DNA from: Haloarchaeobius salinus
GTDB lineage: Archaea > Halobacteriota > Halobacteria > Halobacteriales > Natrialbaceae
Assembly (NCBI RefSeq): GCF_024464185.1
Contig: NZ_JANHAU010000001.1
Span: 620,001-684,000 of the forward strand
DNA length: 64,000 bases
Direction: 5' to 3'
Numbering within the stretch: position 1 is the first letter of the stretch; the number at the start of each line of letters is the position of its first letter. Positions 48,085-57,317 of the stretch are shown here, in pieces. The notes beneath the pieces were generated by a model. The model ran no database searches and had not been told where the DNA came from. It saw nothing but the letters and a program-made list of their open reading frames with translations. The position numbers and the translations under genes were made by a program.

Positions 48085-48921
48085 GTGCCACGGCGCGCCT
48101 TCCGAGTCGCGTACGACGGCCGGCCGTTCCACGGCTTCCAGCGCCAGCCGTCGCTCCCCACCGTCGAGGACGCGCTGTTCGACGCGCTCCGTGACCTCGG
48201 TGTGCTCGCCGACGACGCGGACAAGCCACCGGGCTACGCGGCGGCGGGCCGCACCGACGCGGGCGTGTTCGGGCTCGGCCAGACCGTCGCGTTCGACGCG
48301 CCCGACTGGCTCACCCCGCGGGCGTTCGACGGCGAGCTGCCAGCGGCGGTGCGGGCGTGGGCCCACGCCGACGCCCCGACCGACTTCCACGCGACCCACG
48401 ACGCGGCGAGCCGGGCGTACGAGTACCACCTGTTCGCGCCCGACGCCGACCTCGAACTGGCCCGGAAGGCGGCCGAACGCCTCGTCGGTACCCACGACTT
48501 CCGGGACCTCTCGGCGGTGTCGTCGGGGAACACGACCCGGACCCTGACGACGGCGACGGTCTTGCGCGACGGCGAGTTCCTGGTCCTCCGGGTCCGCGGC
48601 GACGGCTTCCTCCACGAGCTCGTCCGCCGGCTCGTCTCGCTGGTGCGGGCGGTGGCGACGGGCGAGGTCCAACCAGCGCGCGTCGACAGCGCGCTCACGC
48701 CGGGGACGCTCCCCGACCACGAGATCCCGCCACCGGCACCGCCCGGCGGGCTGGTGTTCGTCGAGGCCGCCTATCCGGAGCTCTCCTTCGAGCCCGACGG
48801 CCGCGGCGTCGAGAGCGTCCGCGAGGTGTTCGACGACCGGGCGGCACGGGCGACGACCCGGGGGCGGCTCTGTCGGCGGGTCGCCGGGGGGGTCGCCGTC
48901 GACGAGGACGACTCGGGCTGA
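48085..48921 (+). CDS. truA: tRNA pseudouridine synthase TruA
   Basis: Makes pseudouridine at positions 38-40 of tRNA. 278 residues, GTG start: FRVAYDGRPFHGFQRQP is the N-terminal strand, the catalytic Asp is in AGRTDAGVFGLGQ, and GDGFLHELVRRLV is the C-terminal signature. The RTDAG catalytic loop and length fit archaeal TruA. Confidence 0.92.
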   Translation: MPRRAFRVAYDGRPFHGFQRQPSLPTVEDALFDALRDLGVLADDADKPPGYAAAGRTDAGVFGLGQTVAFDAPDWLTPRAFDGELPAAVRAWAHADAPTDFHATHDAASRAYEYHLFAPDADLELARKAAERLVGTHDFRDLSAVSSGNTTRTLTTATVLRDGEFLVLRVRGDGFLHELVRRLVSLVRAVATGEVQPARVDSALTPGTLPDHEIPPPAPPGGLVFVEAAYPELSFEPDGRGVESVREVFDDRAARATTRGRLCRRVAGGVAVDEDDSG

Positions 48922-48922
48922 C

Positions 48923-50230
48923 TCAGGACTCCGGCCAGACCCCGGCGGCGCGCATCCCGGGCTCGTACTCCTGCTCGCGGAGCGCGACGAGCAGGTCCGC
49001 TCGCGACACCCGGTCGGGCTCCGTCTCGGTCAGCCGCTGGACCAGCAGACCCGCGAGCATCGCGTGACTCCGGAGGTTCCGCGGGTCGGCCTTGTCGAGC
49101 GTGTCGGCCCGTGTGTGGGTGACGCCGCGGCCGCGCTCGCCGCTGTCGGAGTGGAGCTGGAGGGCGGGGACGCCGACGGTGAGGAACGGCCAGTGGTCGC
49201 TCCAGGGATGCGGGTCGGGGCGGACCTGCACCGGGTGGTCGGTGTCCGCGGCGAGCCCCTCGGCGACCCCGGCGAGGTCGTCGCTGCCGTGGGTGAACGC
49301 GACGAGGTCGCGGTGGCGGCCCGCGCCGTCGACGTTCACGACCGCCCGGACGGAGTCGGTGTCCAGTTCGTCCGCGAGTCCGTGGCTCCCGACGAGGCCG
49401 ACCTCCTCGCCGCCGACGGCGGCGACCCGGACCCGGCAGCCGAGGTCGAGGTCGGCGAGCGCGCGGGCGACGCCGACGACCACGGCGACGCCACAGCCGT
49501 TGTCGAGCGCACCCTCGCCGACGTCGTGCGCGTCGAGGTGTGCGAGCACGAGGACCTCCTCGTCGGTGTCCGGGCCCAGAACGCCGTGGACGACGGGCGT
49601 CTCGGCATCGTCGGTGGTCGCGTCGACCGACACCCGGACCACGCCGTCGCGCTCGGCGTACCGGCGGAGCCACTCGCCCGTCTCGTGGGAGACGCCGATA
49701 CCGGGAACCGCGCCGCCCTCGTCGAACCGGAGCGAGCCCGTCGGCGGGAGCTGGCCGGGGACGTGGTTCGCGAAGACGAACGCCTCCGCGCCGGCGTCGA
49801 CCGCGTGGCCGTACTTCTCCATGCGGTGGACGATGCGGCGGTCCGGCGGGGTGTCCGTGCTGGCGACGACGACCGCGCCGTCGACGTCGGCCTCGTCGAT
49901 CTCCTCTGGCGTGCCGTAGCCCACGTCGACGATGGGTGCGCGCACCTCGCCCGCTGGAGAGTACGGCAGCGCGATGGCCTCGAAGCTCCGGGGGGTCGGC
50001 TCGACGACGCCGAACTCGGTCCGGCCGCGGGTCCAGCGCGTCAGCGGCACGGCGAACTCCGTGACGTTCCGCACGCCGGCGGTCTCGAACGCGCCCGCGA
50101 CGAGGTCGGCCGCGCGTGCCTCACCGTGGTGACCCGCGAGCCTGTCGTCGAGCTCGCAGAGCGAGCTGAGCACGTCCCACGGTTCGTCGTCGCGCCAGAG
50201 CCGCCCGAGGACCGCGTCTGCGTCGGTCAT
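48923..50230 (-). CDS. M28 family zinc aminopeptidase
   Basis: 435 residues. Zinc ligands: His and Asp in LAHLDAHDVGEGALDNGCG, the Glu pair in VGGEEVGLVGSHG, Asp in VVNVDGAG, and a His near TVGVPALQLHSD. A protease-associated-like insert (about 100-200) precedes the catalytic core. No signal peptide, so it is an intracellular peptidase. Its stop nearly abuts the truA stop. The longer frame to 50323 is not supported; a TATA-like ACGTTTCCCG lies 26 nt before 50230. Confidence 0.88.
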   Translation of the reverse strand: MTDADAVLGRLWRDDEPWDVLSSLCELDDRLAGHHGEARAADLVAGAFETAGVRNVTEFAVPLTRWTRGRTEFGVVEPTPRSFEAIALPYSPAGEVRAPIVDVGYGTPEEIDEADVDGAVVVASTDTPPDRRIVHRMEKYGHAVDAGAEAFVFANHVPGQLPPTGSLRFDEGGAVPGIGVSHETGEWLRRYAERDGVVRVSVDATTDDAETPVVHGVLGPDTDEEVLVLAHLDAHDVGEGALDNGCGVAVVVGVARALADLDLGCRVRVAAVGGEEVGLVGSHGLADELDTDSVRAVVNVDGAGRHRDLVAFTHGSDDLAGVAEGLAADTDHPVQVRPDPHPWSDHWPFLTVGVPALQLHSDSGERGRGVTHTRADTLDKADPRNLRSHAMLAGLLVQRLTETEPDRVSRADLLVALREQEYEPGMRAAGVWPES

Positions 50231-50356
50231 GGTCGGTGGTGCGGGCGGAGACGGGAAACGTGTTGTGTCGGTGGTCGGGTCGACGAGCGTGGTCGCGACA
50301 TGACGCCGACCCGGATGTGACAAGGCTTACGAACACCTGGTTCCGAATCGAAACAC

Positions 50357-52150
50357 ATGAGTTCGGTTCCCGAACGGAGCGAGGTCGACACCGAGTACAA
50401 GTGGGACCTCGAATCCATCTACGCGACGGACGAGGAGTGGGAGGAGGCGTTCGAGGACGTGGAGGCACGCCTCGAGGACCTCGAACACTACGAGGGCGAG
50501 GTCACCGATGACGGCGAGACGCTGCTCGCCGCCCTCGAGCTCCGCGACGAGGTGATGCGCGAGGTGTCGATGGTCGCCGCGTACGCCCGGATGCGGAAGG
50601 ACGAGGACACCACGAACCAGACGTACCAGGGCTACAGCACGCGGGCGCAGTCGCTCTCCGCGGACGCCTCCAGCGCCGCGTCGTTCATCGAGCCGGAGAT
50701 CCAGTCCGCGACGCGCGAGGAGATCGAGGCGATGGTCGCGTCGACGGACGGGCTCGCCGAGTACGAGCACTACCTCGACGACGTGCTGCGGATGAAACCG
50801 CACACCCGCTCGGCGGAGGTCGAGGAGCTGCTCGCCGACCTCTCGGAGGTCACCGGCGGCACCGGCGAGGTGTACACGATGCTCTCGAACGCGGACATGG
50901 AGTTCCCGACCGTCGAGAAGCCGGACGGCGACGCGGTCGAGATCACCCAGAGCAACCTCACGACCCTGCTGAAGGAACCGGACCGCGAGTTCCGCCAGGA
51001 GGTGTACGAGGGCTACTTCGAGGAGTGGGGCGAGGTGCGGAACACGGTCGCGACGGCGTACGAGAGCTCCGTGAAGGCCGACGTGAAGCTGGCGCGGGCG
51101 CGGAACTACGACACCGCCCGCGAGGCGTCGCTCGACGGTCCGAACGTCCCGGTCGAGGTCTACGACAACCTGCTCGAGACGGTCCACGACAACCTCGACA
51201 CGCTCCACCGCCACGCGGAGCTGAAGGCCGAGGCGCTCGGCGTCGACGAGCTGGCGATGTGGGACGTCTACATGCCGATGACCGAGACGGAGAGCCCGGA
51301 CGTCGAGTACGAGCAGGCCACGGAGTACATCGTCGAGGCGCTCGGCGCGCTCGGCGAGGAGTACCAGCAGCGGGTCGCGGACGGGCTGGAGTCGCGCTGG
51401 GTCGACGTCTACGAGAACCAGGGCAAGCGCTCGGGGGCGTACTCCGGCGGCACGTACGACACGCAGCCGTTCATCCTGATGAACTACCAGGACGACATCA
51501 CCTCGATGTTCACGCTGGCGCACGAGCTGGGCCACTCGATGCACAGCCAGTACACGAAGCAGGAACAGCCCTACATCTACTCCAACTACGAGATCTTCGT
51601 GGCGGAGGTCGCCTCGACGGTCAACGAGACGCTGCTCACCCAGCACCTGCTCGACACCGTCGACGACGAGGAGTTCCGCCGGCACGTGCTCAACGAGTAC
51701 CTCGAACGGGTGCGCTCGACGCTGTACCGCCAGACGATGTTCGCAGCCTTCGAGCACCGTACCCACCGGATGGTCGAGGAGGGCCAGCCGCTCACGCCCG
51801 ACGCGCTCGACGAGACCTACGGCGACCTCAAGCGGGAGTTCTACGAGCCCGCCGACGTGGACGAGCACATCACCCGCGAGTGGATGCGCATCCCGCACTT
51901 CTACTACTCGTTCTACGTCTACCAGTACGCGACGGGCATCTCGGCCGCGGTCGCACTCGCCGGGAAGATCCTCGACGACGACCAGCCCGACGCGGCGGCG
52001 GACTACCGCGAGTTCCTCGCGAAGGGCTCGCGCGAGTACCCGCTCGAACTGCTGCAGGGTGCCGGCGTCGACATGAGCTCGCCCGAACCCATCCAGGCGG
52101 CGCTCGACACGTACGGGGCGTACCTCGACGAGATGGAGGCGCTGCTGTAG
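50357..52150 (+). CDS. pepF: Oligoendopeptidase F (M3 family)
   Basis: 597 residues. Cytoplasmic zinc peptidase cutting short peptides. Zinc motif HELGHSMHSQY near residue 392, with the third ligand Glu in the following helix (EIFVAEVAS). Substrate loop RIPHFYYSFYVYQYATG near the C-terminus. The N-terminal half is the helical PepF domain. The divergent M28 peptidase gene suggests shared peptide-turnover function. A TATA-like GCTTACGA lies 29 nt upstream. Confidence 0.93.
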   Translation: MSSVPERSEVDTEYKWDLESIYATDEEWEEAFEDVEARLEDLEHYEGEVTDDGETLLAALELRDEVMREVSMVAAYARMRKDEDTTNQTYQGYSTRAQSLSADASSAASFIEPEIQSATREEIEAMVASTDGLAEYEHYLDDVLRMKPHTRSAEVEELLADLSEVTGGTGEVYTMLSNADMEFPTVEKPDGDAVEITQSNLTTLLKEPDREFRQEVYEGYFEEWGEVRNTVATAYESSVKADVKLARARNYDTAREASLDGPNVPVEVYDNLLETVHDNLDTLHRHAELKAEALGVDELAMWDVYMPMTETESPDVEYEQATEYIVEALGALGEEYQQRVADGLESRWVDVYENQGKRSGAYSGGTYDTQPFILMNYQDDITSMFTLAHELGHSMHSQYTKQEQPYIYSNYEIFVAEVASTVNETLLTQHLLDTVDDEEFRRHVLNEYLERVRSTLYRQTMFAAFEHRTHRMVEEGQPLTPDALDETYGDLKREFYEPADVDEHITREWMRIPHFYYSFYVYQYATGISAAVALAGKILDDDQPDAAADYREFLAKGSREYPLELLQGAGVDMSSPEPIQAALDTYGAYLDEMEALL

Positions 52151-52198
52151 GGGACACGGGTTTCGGCGGCGGAGAACGGGACGGAGACCGGCGCGTCG

Positions 52199-52456
52199 TT
52201 ACTGTTTCGCCATGATGACGAGCATCGGGCCCACGATGAGCAGGCCGAGCCCGAGGAAGCGGTACTGGACCGGGGCGAGGCTCGACGGCGTCACCACGAA
52301 GATGGCACCGAAGGTGACGATGACGAGTCCGACCGTCTTCAGGGACTTGAGCGGCAGCGTCCCGAGGACGGACAGCACGAACACGAGGAGGAGCGCTTGC
52401 CCGACGTTGTAGTTGAGCAGGAAGTTGTCGACGACCTGCAGTGCGAGCCCGTTCAT
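52199..52456 (-). CDS. Small membrane protein, three helices
   Basis: 85 residues: helices at about 18-36, 41-58 and 66-83, starting MNGLALQVVDNFLLNYNVG. Not recognised. A leaderless start is plausible (TATA-like GCGTTAAGAC about 33 nt upstream). Confidence 0.7.
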   Translation of the reverse strand: MNGLALQVVDNFLLNYNVGQALLLVFVLSVLGTLPLKSLKTVGLVIVTFGAIFVVTPSSLAPVQYRFLGLGLLIVGPMLVIMAKQ

Positions 52457-52505
52457 TTCTAGTATCGTCTCCCGGCGGTGCAGTCTTAACGCTAACGAAA
52501 GGACG

Positions 52506-52721
52506 CTATTCCGGGCCGGTCAGGTCGATGGGGCGGATGAAGGCGTACCAGAACGCGAGCGCGAAGCCGCCGTACCCGAGCGCCCAGGCCATCGTCCCGA
52601 GGAACGAAAAGCCCGCGCTCGTCAGCAGGTACTTGAGCACCCCGGGGATGATGACGGCGAAGGCGACGGTCAACCCGGCGAGCACCGTCCGGCTCCGGTC
52701 GAGGTTTCTCGTCTCTGCCAT
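52506..52721 (-). CDS. Small membrane protein, two helices
   Basis: 71 residues starting MAETRNLDRSRTVLAGLTVA. Helices are at about 12-32 and 40-60, ending IRPIDLTGPE. Not recognised. Same strand as the preceding small membrane protein (49 nt apart), so they may be co-transcribed. The ATG at 52721 is preferred over 52766. Confidence 0.65.
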   Translation of the reverse strand: MAETRNLDRSRTVLAGLTVAFAVIIPGVLKYLLTSAGFSFLGTMAWALGYGGFALAFWYAFIRPIDLTGPE

Positions 52722-52923
52722 GGCCGCGGCTTCGGACTGCAGAAGCGTCAATGCCCCGGTTCGCACCGACGGGAACGGTGCGGGGTCCGGGGCGTACGGG
52801 GTGGACGCACGCGAACGGGTGAACCATGGAGCGTGCGAGTGCGTCCACGATGGACTACGGATTCGAGCGCCAAAAAGCTCTCTCCGCCCGCAAGACGTGC
52901 TATATCTGTAGTGTAACCAACCG

Positions 52924-55900
52924 CTATCGCTGTTCGAGTGCTCGGGCCAGGAGCTCGACCGGCGTCGGAGGCTCGGTCGCGTCCGCCCCTCCGTCGAGCA
53001 CGTCGCGGTCGGCGAGCTGGGTGCGACAGGACGCGCCGGGCGCGACGACGCGGTCGCCGGCGCTCTCGTCGACCTGGTCGTAGAGGATGCGCGCGATGGC
53101 GGCGCTCATGCCACGGTGTTCGGCCTCGTAGCCGAAGCTCCCGGCCATCCCACAGCAGGTGGAGTCGAGCGGGTCCACGTCGTAGCCCGCGCGCCGGAGC
53201 ACGCCGACCGCGTGGTGGTCCTTCGCGGTCGCCTTCTGGTGGCAGTGGCCGTGGTAGGTGAGCGACTCGTCGGGCGCGGCGAAGTCGATGGCGTCGTCCA
53301 GCCGGAACGTGTCGAGGTACTCGCAGACCCCGTAGGTGGCGTCGGCGAGCTCGTGGACTGAGTCGCCGCCGAGCAGGTCCGGGTAGTCGGACTGGAGCAT
53401 CACCGCGTTCGATGGCTCGACCAGCACCACGTCCCAGCCCTCGCGCACGCGGGGTGCGAGCCGGGCGACGTTCTCGCGGGCCGTCTCCCGTGCCGCGTCG
53501 AGCAGCCCCTTCGAGTACGCCGGCCGGCCGGTGTCGCCGACGCCGTCGGGGAGCTGCACGTGGACACCAGCGGCTTCGAGCACCGCGACGGCGGCCATCC
53601 CCGAATCGGGATCGGTGTAGTTCGTGTGCGTGTCCGGATAGAGCAGCGCCTTCCGGTCGGCGTCGTGCTCCGGCACCGCCGGCCCGCCGCGGGCCACGAA
53701 CCGCTTCCGGAACGTCTCGCGGTGGAACGTCGGCAGGGAGCGGTCGGCGTCGATGCCGATCAGCCGTTCGCCGACGGCTCGCGCCGGGCCGAGGTCGGCC
53801 AGCCAGTTCGAGACGGGCGCGAGCGCGCTGCCGACCCGCGAGAGGTCGTGGACGCGGCCGAACAGCCGGTCGCGGAGGGGAACGCCCTCGCGCTCGTGGT
53901 GCTCGTGGACGACCTCCGCCTTGAGCTTCGCCATGTCGACCTCGCTCGGGCAGTCGTGGGCACAGCCCTTGCAGCCGATGCAGAGGTCCATGACCTCGTC
54001 GACGAACTCGTCGTCGGTCGCGTCGCCCGGTAGATCGCCGGCCATCGCCGACCGGAGCATGTTCGCCCGCCCCCGGGTCGAGGTGATCTCCTCGCGGCTC
54101 GCCCGGTAGGTCGGACACATCACGCCGCCGGTGGTGTGCTGGTCGCCGCGACAGCCGCCACAGCCGTGACAGAGCTCGACCATCCCCTGGAAGCCGTTCT
54201 CGTTGTTCCACTCCAGTTCGGGCTCGAAGCCCGCGTCGAACGCGTAGTCGGAGCCGTGGCGCAGGTTCTCGGTCATCCGGACGTCGCCGCAGACCTGCCC
54301 CGGGTTCAGGAGCCAGTCCGGGTCGAAGGCGCTCTTGAGCTGGCGGAACGTCTCCCAGAGCCCGTCGCCGTACAGCTTCCGGTTCCACTGGGTGCGTGCG
54401 CGGCCGTCGCCGTGCTCGCCCGACACGGAGCCGCCCAGCTCCACCACGAGGTCGGTGACGGCGTCGGCGATGGACTCCATCGACTCGACGCCTGCCGTCG
54501 TCTTCGCGTCCACCAGCGGGCGGACGTGGAGCACGCCCGGCCCGGCGTGGGCGTAGAAGCTCGCGAACGTGTCGTGGTCGTCGAGGATCTCGCGGAAGCC
54601 CTCGACGAACTCGGGCAGCGACTCGGGCGGGACGGCGGTGTCCTCGATGAACGAGACGTGCTTCGCGTCGCTGGTGCGCGAGAGCAGGATGGGGAGCCCG
54701 GACTTGCGGAGCTTCCAGATCTTCGCCCGCTCGGCGTCGTCGTGGGCTTCGAGCGCGTCGAAGGCGCGGGCCGGGTCGTTGCTTCTCCCGGACCCGTGGA
54801 CACCCTCGACCGCCGCGGGCACACGGTCAGCGAGCAGGTCCGCGACCGCGCGCTCGCCCGCGGCGTCGTCCTCGGCGTAGAACTCGACGAGCAGGGTCGC
54901 CCGCGTGCCTGCCGGCAGACTGCCGGCCACGTCGGCGAACTCGGCGGTGTCCCGGGCGAGGTCGAGCAGCACCTCGTCGACGAGCTCGACGGCGGCGGGC
55001 TCGTGGTCGAGGATGGCCGGCACGTCCGCCATCGCGGTCACGAGGTCGTCGTAGCAGAGCAGCGCGAGCGACTTCGTCTCGGGGACGGGTTCCAGCGAGA
55101 CGGTGGCCTCGGTGACGACGGCGAGGGTGCCCTCGCTCCCGCAGAGCAGCTTCGCGAGGTTGACCGTCCCGCCGTCGGTGTCGGGCTCGCCGACACCGCG
55201 GCTCGCGCCCTCGGCGTCCTCGACGAGCCAGTCGAGGTTGTAGCCCGAGACGTTCCGCTTCAGGTCGGGGTAGCGCTCGCGTATCTCGTCGGCCTCCTCG
55301 TCGAGGATACGGGCGACCTCGGCGTGGATTCGGGCTTCGAGGTCGCCGTCGGGGTCGGCACGCTCCCGGAGTTCGTCCACGGATATCTCGCCGAACTCGG
55401 TGACGGTGCCGTCGGCGAGGACGACCTCGCAGGATTCGACGTAGGCGTCGGTCTTGCCGTAGCGCAGCGAGTGCGCGCCCGTCGAGTTGTTGCCGATGGC
55501 TCCGCCGAGGGCGCTCTTGTCGCCCCACGCCGGGTCGGGCGCGAACTTCAGGCCGTGGTCGGCGAGCCGGTCGTTCAGGTCGCCGAGGCGGACGCCGGGC
55601 TGGGCGCGGACCCGGCGCTCGTCGGGTCCGACCGACTCGACGGCGTCCATGTAGCGCGTGAAATCGAGCACGACGGCCTCGTTGACGGTCTGCCCGGCCA
55701 GCGAGGTGCCGCCGCCGCGCGGGAGGACGGGGATGCCCTCGTCCGCGCAGTAGGCCACGACGGCGGCCACGTCGTCGGTCGACCGGGGGAAGACGACGCC
55801 GACGGGTAACTGCTCGTAGATGCTCGCGTCCGTCGCGTAGAGCTGACGGGAGTAGGAGTCGAAGCGCACGTCGCCGTCGACCCGAGCGGCGAGCGCGTCG

Positions 55901-56010
55901 AGGAGGTCGGGCCGGGCCACGTCGTCGCTCCGGTAGTCGTAGGTCGCCGCCGCGTCGCGAGCGTCGACGGTGACGTCGGGGTCGGCGGCGGCGTCGGGGT
56001 CGCTGGCCAT
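52924..56010 (-). CDS. FAD-linked oxidase fused to Fe-S/CCG oxidoreductase (D-lactate/2-hydroxyacid dehydrogenase type)
   Basis: 1028 residues, the largest gene here. An FAD-binding PCMH domain (about 70-310; PRGGGTSLAGQ, NNSTGAHSLRYGKTD) is followed by the FAD oxidase C-terminal domain (to about 590; GSVSGEHGDGRARTQW). Two cluster-binding motifs come next: CHGCGGC with C632, and CIGCKGCAHDCP at 677-688. The last part is a GlpC/CCG cysteine domain with STCCGMAG. It oxidises a 2-hydroxyacid such as D-lactate or glycolate and passes electrons to quinone. The TATA-like CGTTTTACACC lies 28 nt upstream. Confidence 0.9.
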   Translation of the reverse strand: MASDPDAAADPDVTVDARDAAATYDYRSDDVARPDLLDALAARVDGDVRFDSYSRQLYATDASIYEQLPVGVVFPRSTDDVAAVVAYCADEGIPVLPRGGGTSLAGQTVNEAVVLDFTRYMDAVESVGPDERRVRAQPGVRLGDLNDRLADHGLKFAPDPAWGDKSALGGAIGNNSTGAHSLRYGKTDAYVESCEVVLADGTVTEFGEISVDELRERADPDGDLEARIHAEVARILDEEADEIRERYPDLKRNVSGYNLDWLVEDAEGASRGVGEPDTDGGTVNLAKLLCGSEGTLAVVTEATVSLEPVPETKSLALLCYDDLVTAMADVPAILDHEPAAVELVDEVLLDLARDTAEFADVAGSLPAGTRATLLVEFYAEDDAAGERAVADLLADRVPAAVEGVHGSGRSNDPARAFDALEAHDDAERAKIWKLRKSGLPILLSRTSDAKHVSFIEDTAVPPESLPEFVEGFREILDDHDTFASFYAHAGPGVLHVRPLVDAKTTAGVESMESIADAVTDLVVELGGSVSGEHGDGRARTQWNRKLYGDGLWETFRQLKSAFDPDWLLNPGQVCGDVRMTENLRHGSDYAFDAGFEPELEWNNENGFQGMVELCHGCGGCRGDQHTTGGVMCPTYRASREEITSTRGRANMLRSAMAGDLPGDATDDEFVDEVMDLCIGCKGCAHDCPSEVDMAKLKAEVVHEHHEREGVPLRDRLFGRVHDLSRVGSALAPVSNWLADLGPARAVGERLIGIDADRSLPTFHRETFRKRFVARGGPAVPEHDADRKALLYPDTHTNYTDPDSGMAAVAVLEAAGVHVQLPDGVGDTGRPAYSKGLLDAARETARENVARLAPRVREGWDVVLVEPSNAVMLQSDYPDLLGGDSVHELADATYGVCEYLDTFRLDDAIDFAAPDESLTYHGHCHQKATAKDHHAVGVLRRAGYDVDPLDSTCCGMAGSFGYEAEHRGMSAAIARILYDQVDESAGDRVVAPGASCRTQLADRDVLDGGADATEPPTPVELLARALEQR

Positions 56011-56103
56011 GGCGGAGACTGTGGCGGCCAGCGGTGTAAAACGTGGCGAGTGCGGCAGGTCGTGACGGGTGGACGCGCCGGTGTCGGCGTGCCGTCCGCC
56101 GGC

Positions 56104-56253
56104 TCAGTCGGCGTCGGCGCGGCGTGCCTCCTGGCGGTGGCGGCGGGCGAGCGCGACCAGCCGGAGCCCGGCGGACTCCAGCGCGTCGTAGTCGTCGCTG
56201 GCGGCCGCGAGCCGGGCGGCGTCGAGCGCCTCGCCGATGTCCTGGGTGGCCAT
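56104..56253 (-). CDS. 49-residue helical protein
   Basis: MATQDIGEALDAARLAAASD opens a mostly helical acidic peptide ending RRHRQEARRADAD, a basic-acidic tail. Not recognised. A TATA-like GGTTATGTG (minus strand, about 56276-56284) sits 27 nt before ATG 56253, which is the main reason to accept it. The frame also extends upstream to 56334. Confidence 0.5.
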   Translation of the reverse strand: MATQDIGEALDAARLAAASDDYDALESAGLRLVALARRHRQEARRADAD

Positions 56254-56387
56254 GGACGGCTGTAGGACGACGGGACACATAACCGCCAGCCAAGCGTGGT
56301 GAAAGTGAAAGTGGACGGCCGCACCGGTCCGCACACCGGTGTCGAGTTGGCCGTACGTGGACCGTATCTGGGGTGGTTAGGCCGAAC

Positions 56388-56397
56388 GATTAAAATG
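56388..56397 (+). promoter_or_regulatory. BRE/TATA box for the zinc-ribbon gene
   Basis: CGAAC followed by GATTAAAATG, centred 29 nt before ATG 56422. Confidence 0.55.
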
Positions 56398-56421
56398 CTC
56401 TTGCCCCAGTCTGGGAGTAGG

Positions 56422-56583
56422 ATGGGACCGCTGACAGCAGTCAAGCGTCGCCTGCAGGGCGTCGTTTCGACCCGGGAGACGAGGGAGGAGTACGGCTGCC
56501 AGTCCTGCGAAGCTCGCTTCGACGTCCAGTACCACACGTGTCCGGACTGTGGGAGCTACAGCGTCGAACGGTTCGACTGGTAG
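56422..56583 (+). CDS. 53-residue zinc-ribbon protein
   Basis: MGPLTAVKRRLQGVVSTRET is followed by two CxxC knuckles, CQSC and CPDC, 15 residues apart, a rubredoxin-like zinc ribbon. The basic N-terminal helix may bind nucleic acid or protein. A common haloarchaeal small-protein type of unknown function. Leaderless with a clear TATA box. Confidence 0.75.
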   Translation: MGPLTAVKRRLQGVVSTRETREEYGCQSCEARFDVQYHTCPDCGSYSVERFDW

Positions 56584-56678
56584 CCCCTCGACGGGGTCGG
56601 TCCGCTACCCGGCCGACTACCGGGTCGGTCGCGCCTCCCGGTCACGTCTCCCGCGCCCGGAGCCGTCACGTCCCACAC

Positions 56679-57266
56679 TCAGACCGCGACCCAGTCCCTG
56701 CCCTCGAGCGCGCTCGGCGGTGTCAGCGTCACCGTCGTACGCATGTCGTTCTCCGTGACGATGGTGAGGCCGGCGTTCGTCCGCCAGGTGATACCCGCGG
56801 GGCCGTCCTCGACGCCCGCGCGGATGGCCTCGACGGCGACGAAGACGTGGAACGTGTCCGTCTCGTCGTCGAGCACCGGGGCGGAGTCGTCGGCGTCGAC
56901 GGGCGCGGCGACGGTGAAGTTCGTCGCGTTCGCGGTCCGGTTGGTGAAGTTGAGTCTCGTTGTCACGTCGTCGTCGGTGTAGTGGATGGTCGCGTTCCGG
57001 AGGTCGCTCTCGTTCGTCCCCGGGCCGAGCTTCACGCTGAGGCGGACGTAGCGGACGCTCTCACCGTCGTCGTCTACGCGACCGACCTCGTTGACGACCG
57101 TCACGCCGGTCCCGATGTCGGCGATGGTCGACTCGGTCTCGTCCTGGGCCTGCAGCCGGATCGCGTTCGCCCCGCCGAGCAGTGCGCCACCCGCCATGGC
57201 GGCGACGACGACCAGCGCGACGAACATGACGAGCGTCCCGATGCCGGCCTGCCCCCGACGCTTCAT
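56679..57266 (-). CDS. Archaellin-like (class III signal peptide) protein
   Basis: 195 residues. The N-terminus MKRRGQAGIGTLVMFVALVV is the signature of archaellins (ArlA/FlaB): basic leader, Gly before the cleavage site of prepilin peptidase PibD/ArlK, then a hydrophobic polymerisation helix. The rest is an all-beta Thr/Asp-rich domain with sequons NFT and NRT for N-glycosylation, as in haloarchaeal archaellins. No other arl/fla gene is in the window. The TATA-like AACTATGTGG lies 26 nt upstream. Confidence 0.85.
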   Translation of the reverse strand: MKRRGQAGIGTLVMFVALVVVAAMAGGALLGGANAIRLQAQDETESTIADIGTGVTVVNEVGRVDDDGESVRYVRLSVKLGPGTNESDLRNATIHYTDDDVTTRLNFTNRTANATNFTVAAPVDADDSAPVLDDETDTFHVFVAVEAIRAGVEDGPAGITWRTNAGLTIVTENDMRTTVTLTPPSALEGRDWVAV

Positions 57267-57317
57267 ACCCCCACACGTGTCGGCGACCACATAGTTCTGT
57301 CCGCCGGGGTGGCCGGG

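Noticed and set aside
52826-53083. Small frame with a KTCYICSVTNRYRC zinc-finger-like string
   Set aside because: It runs into the C-terminus of the FAD/Fe-S oxidoreductase on the other strand; the Cys pattern is incomplete and probably chance.
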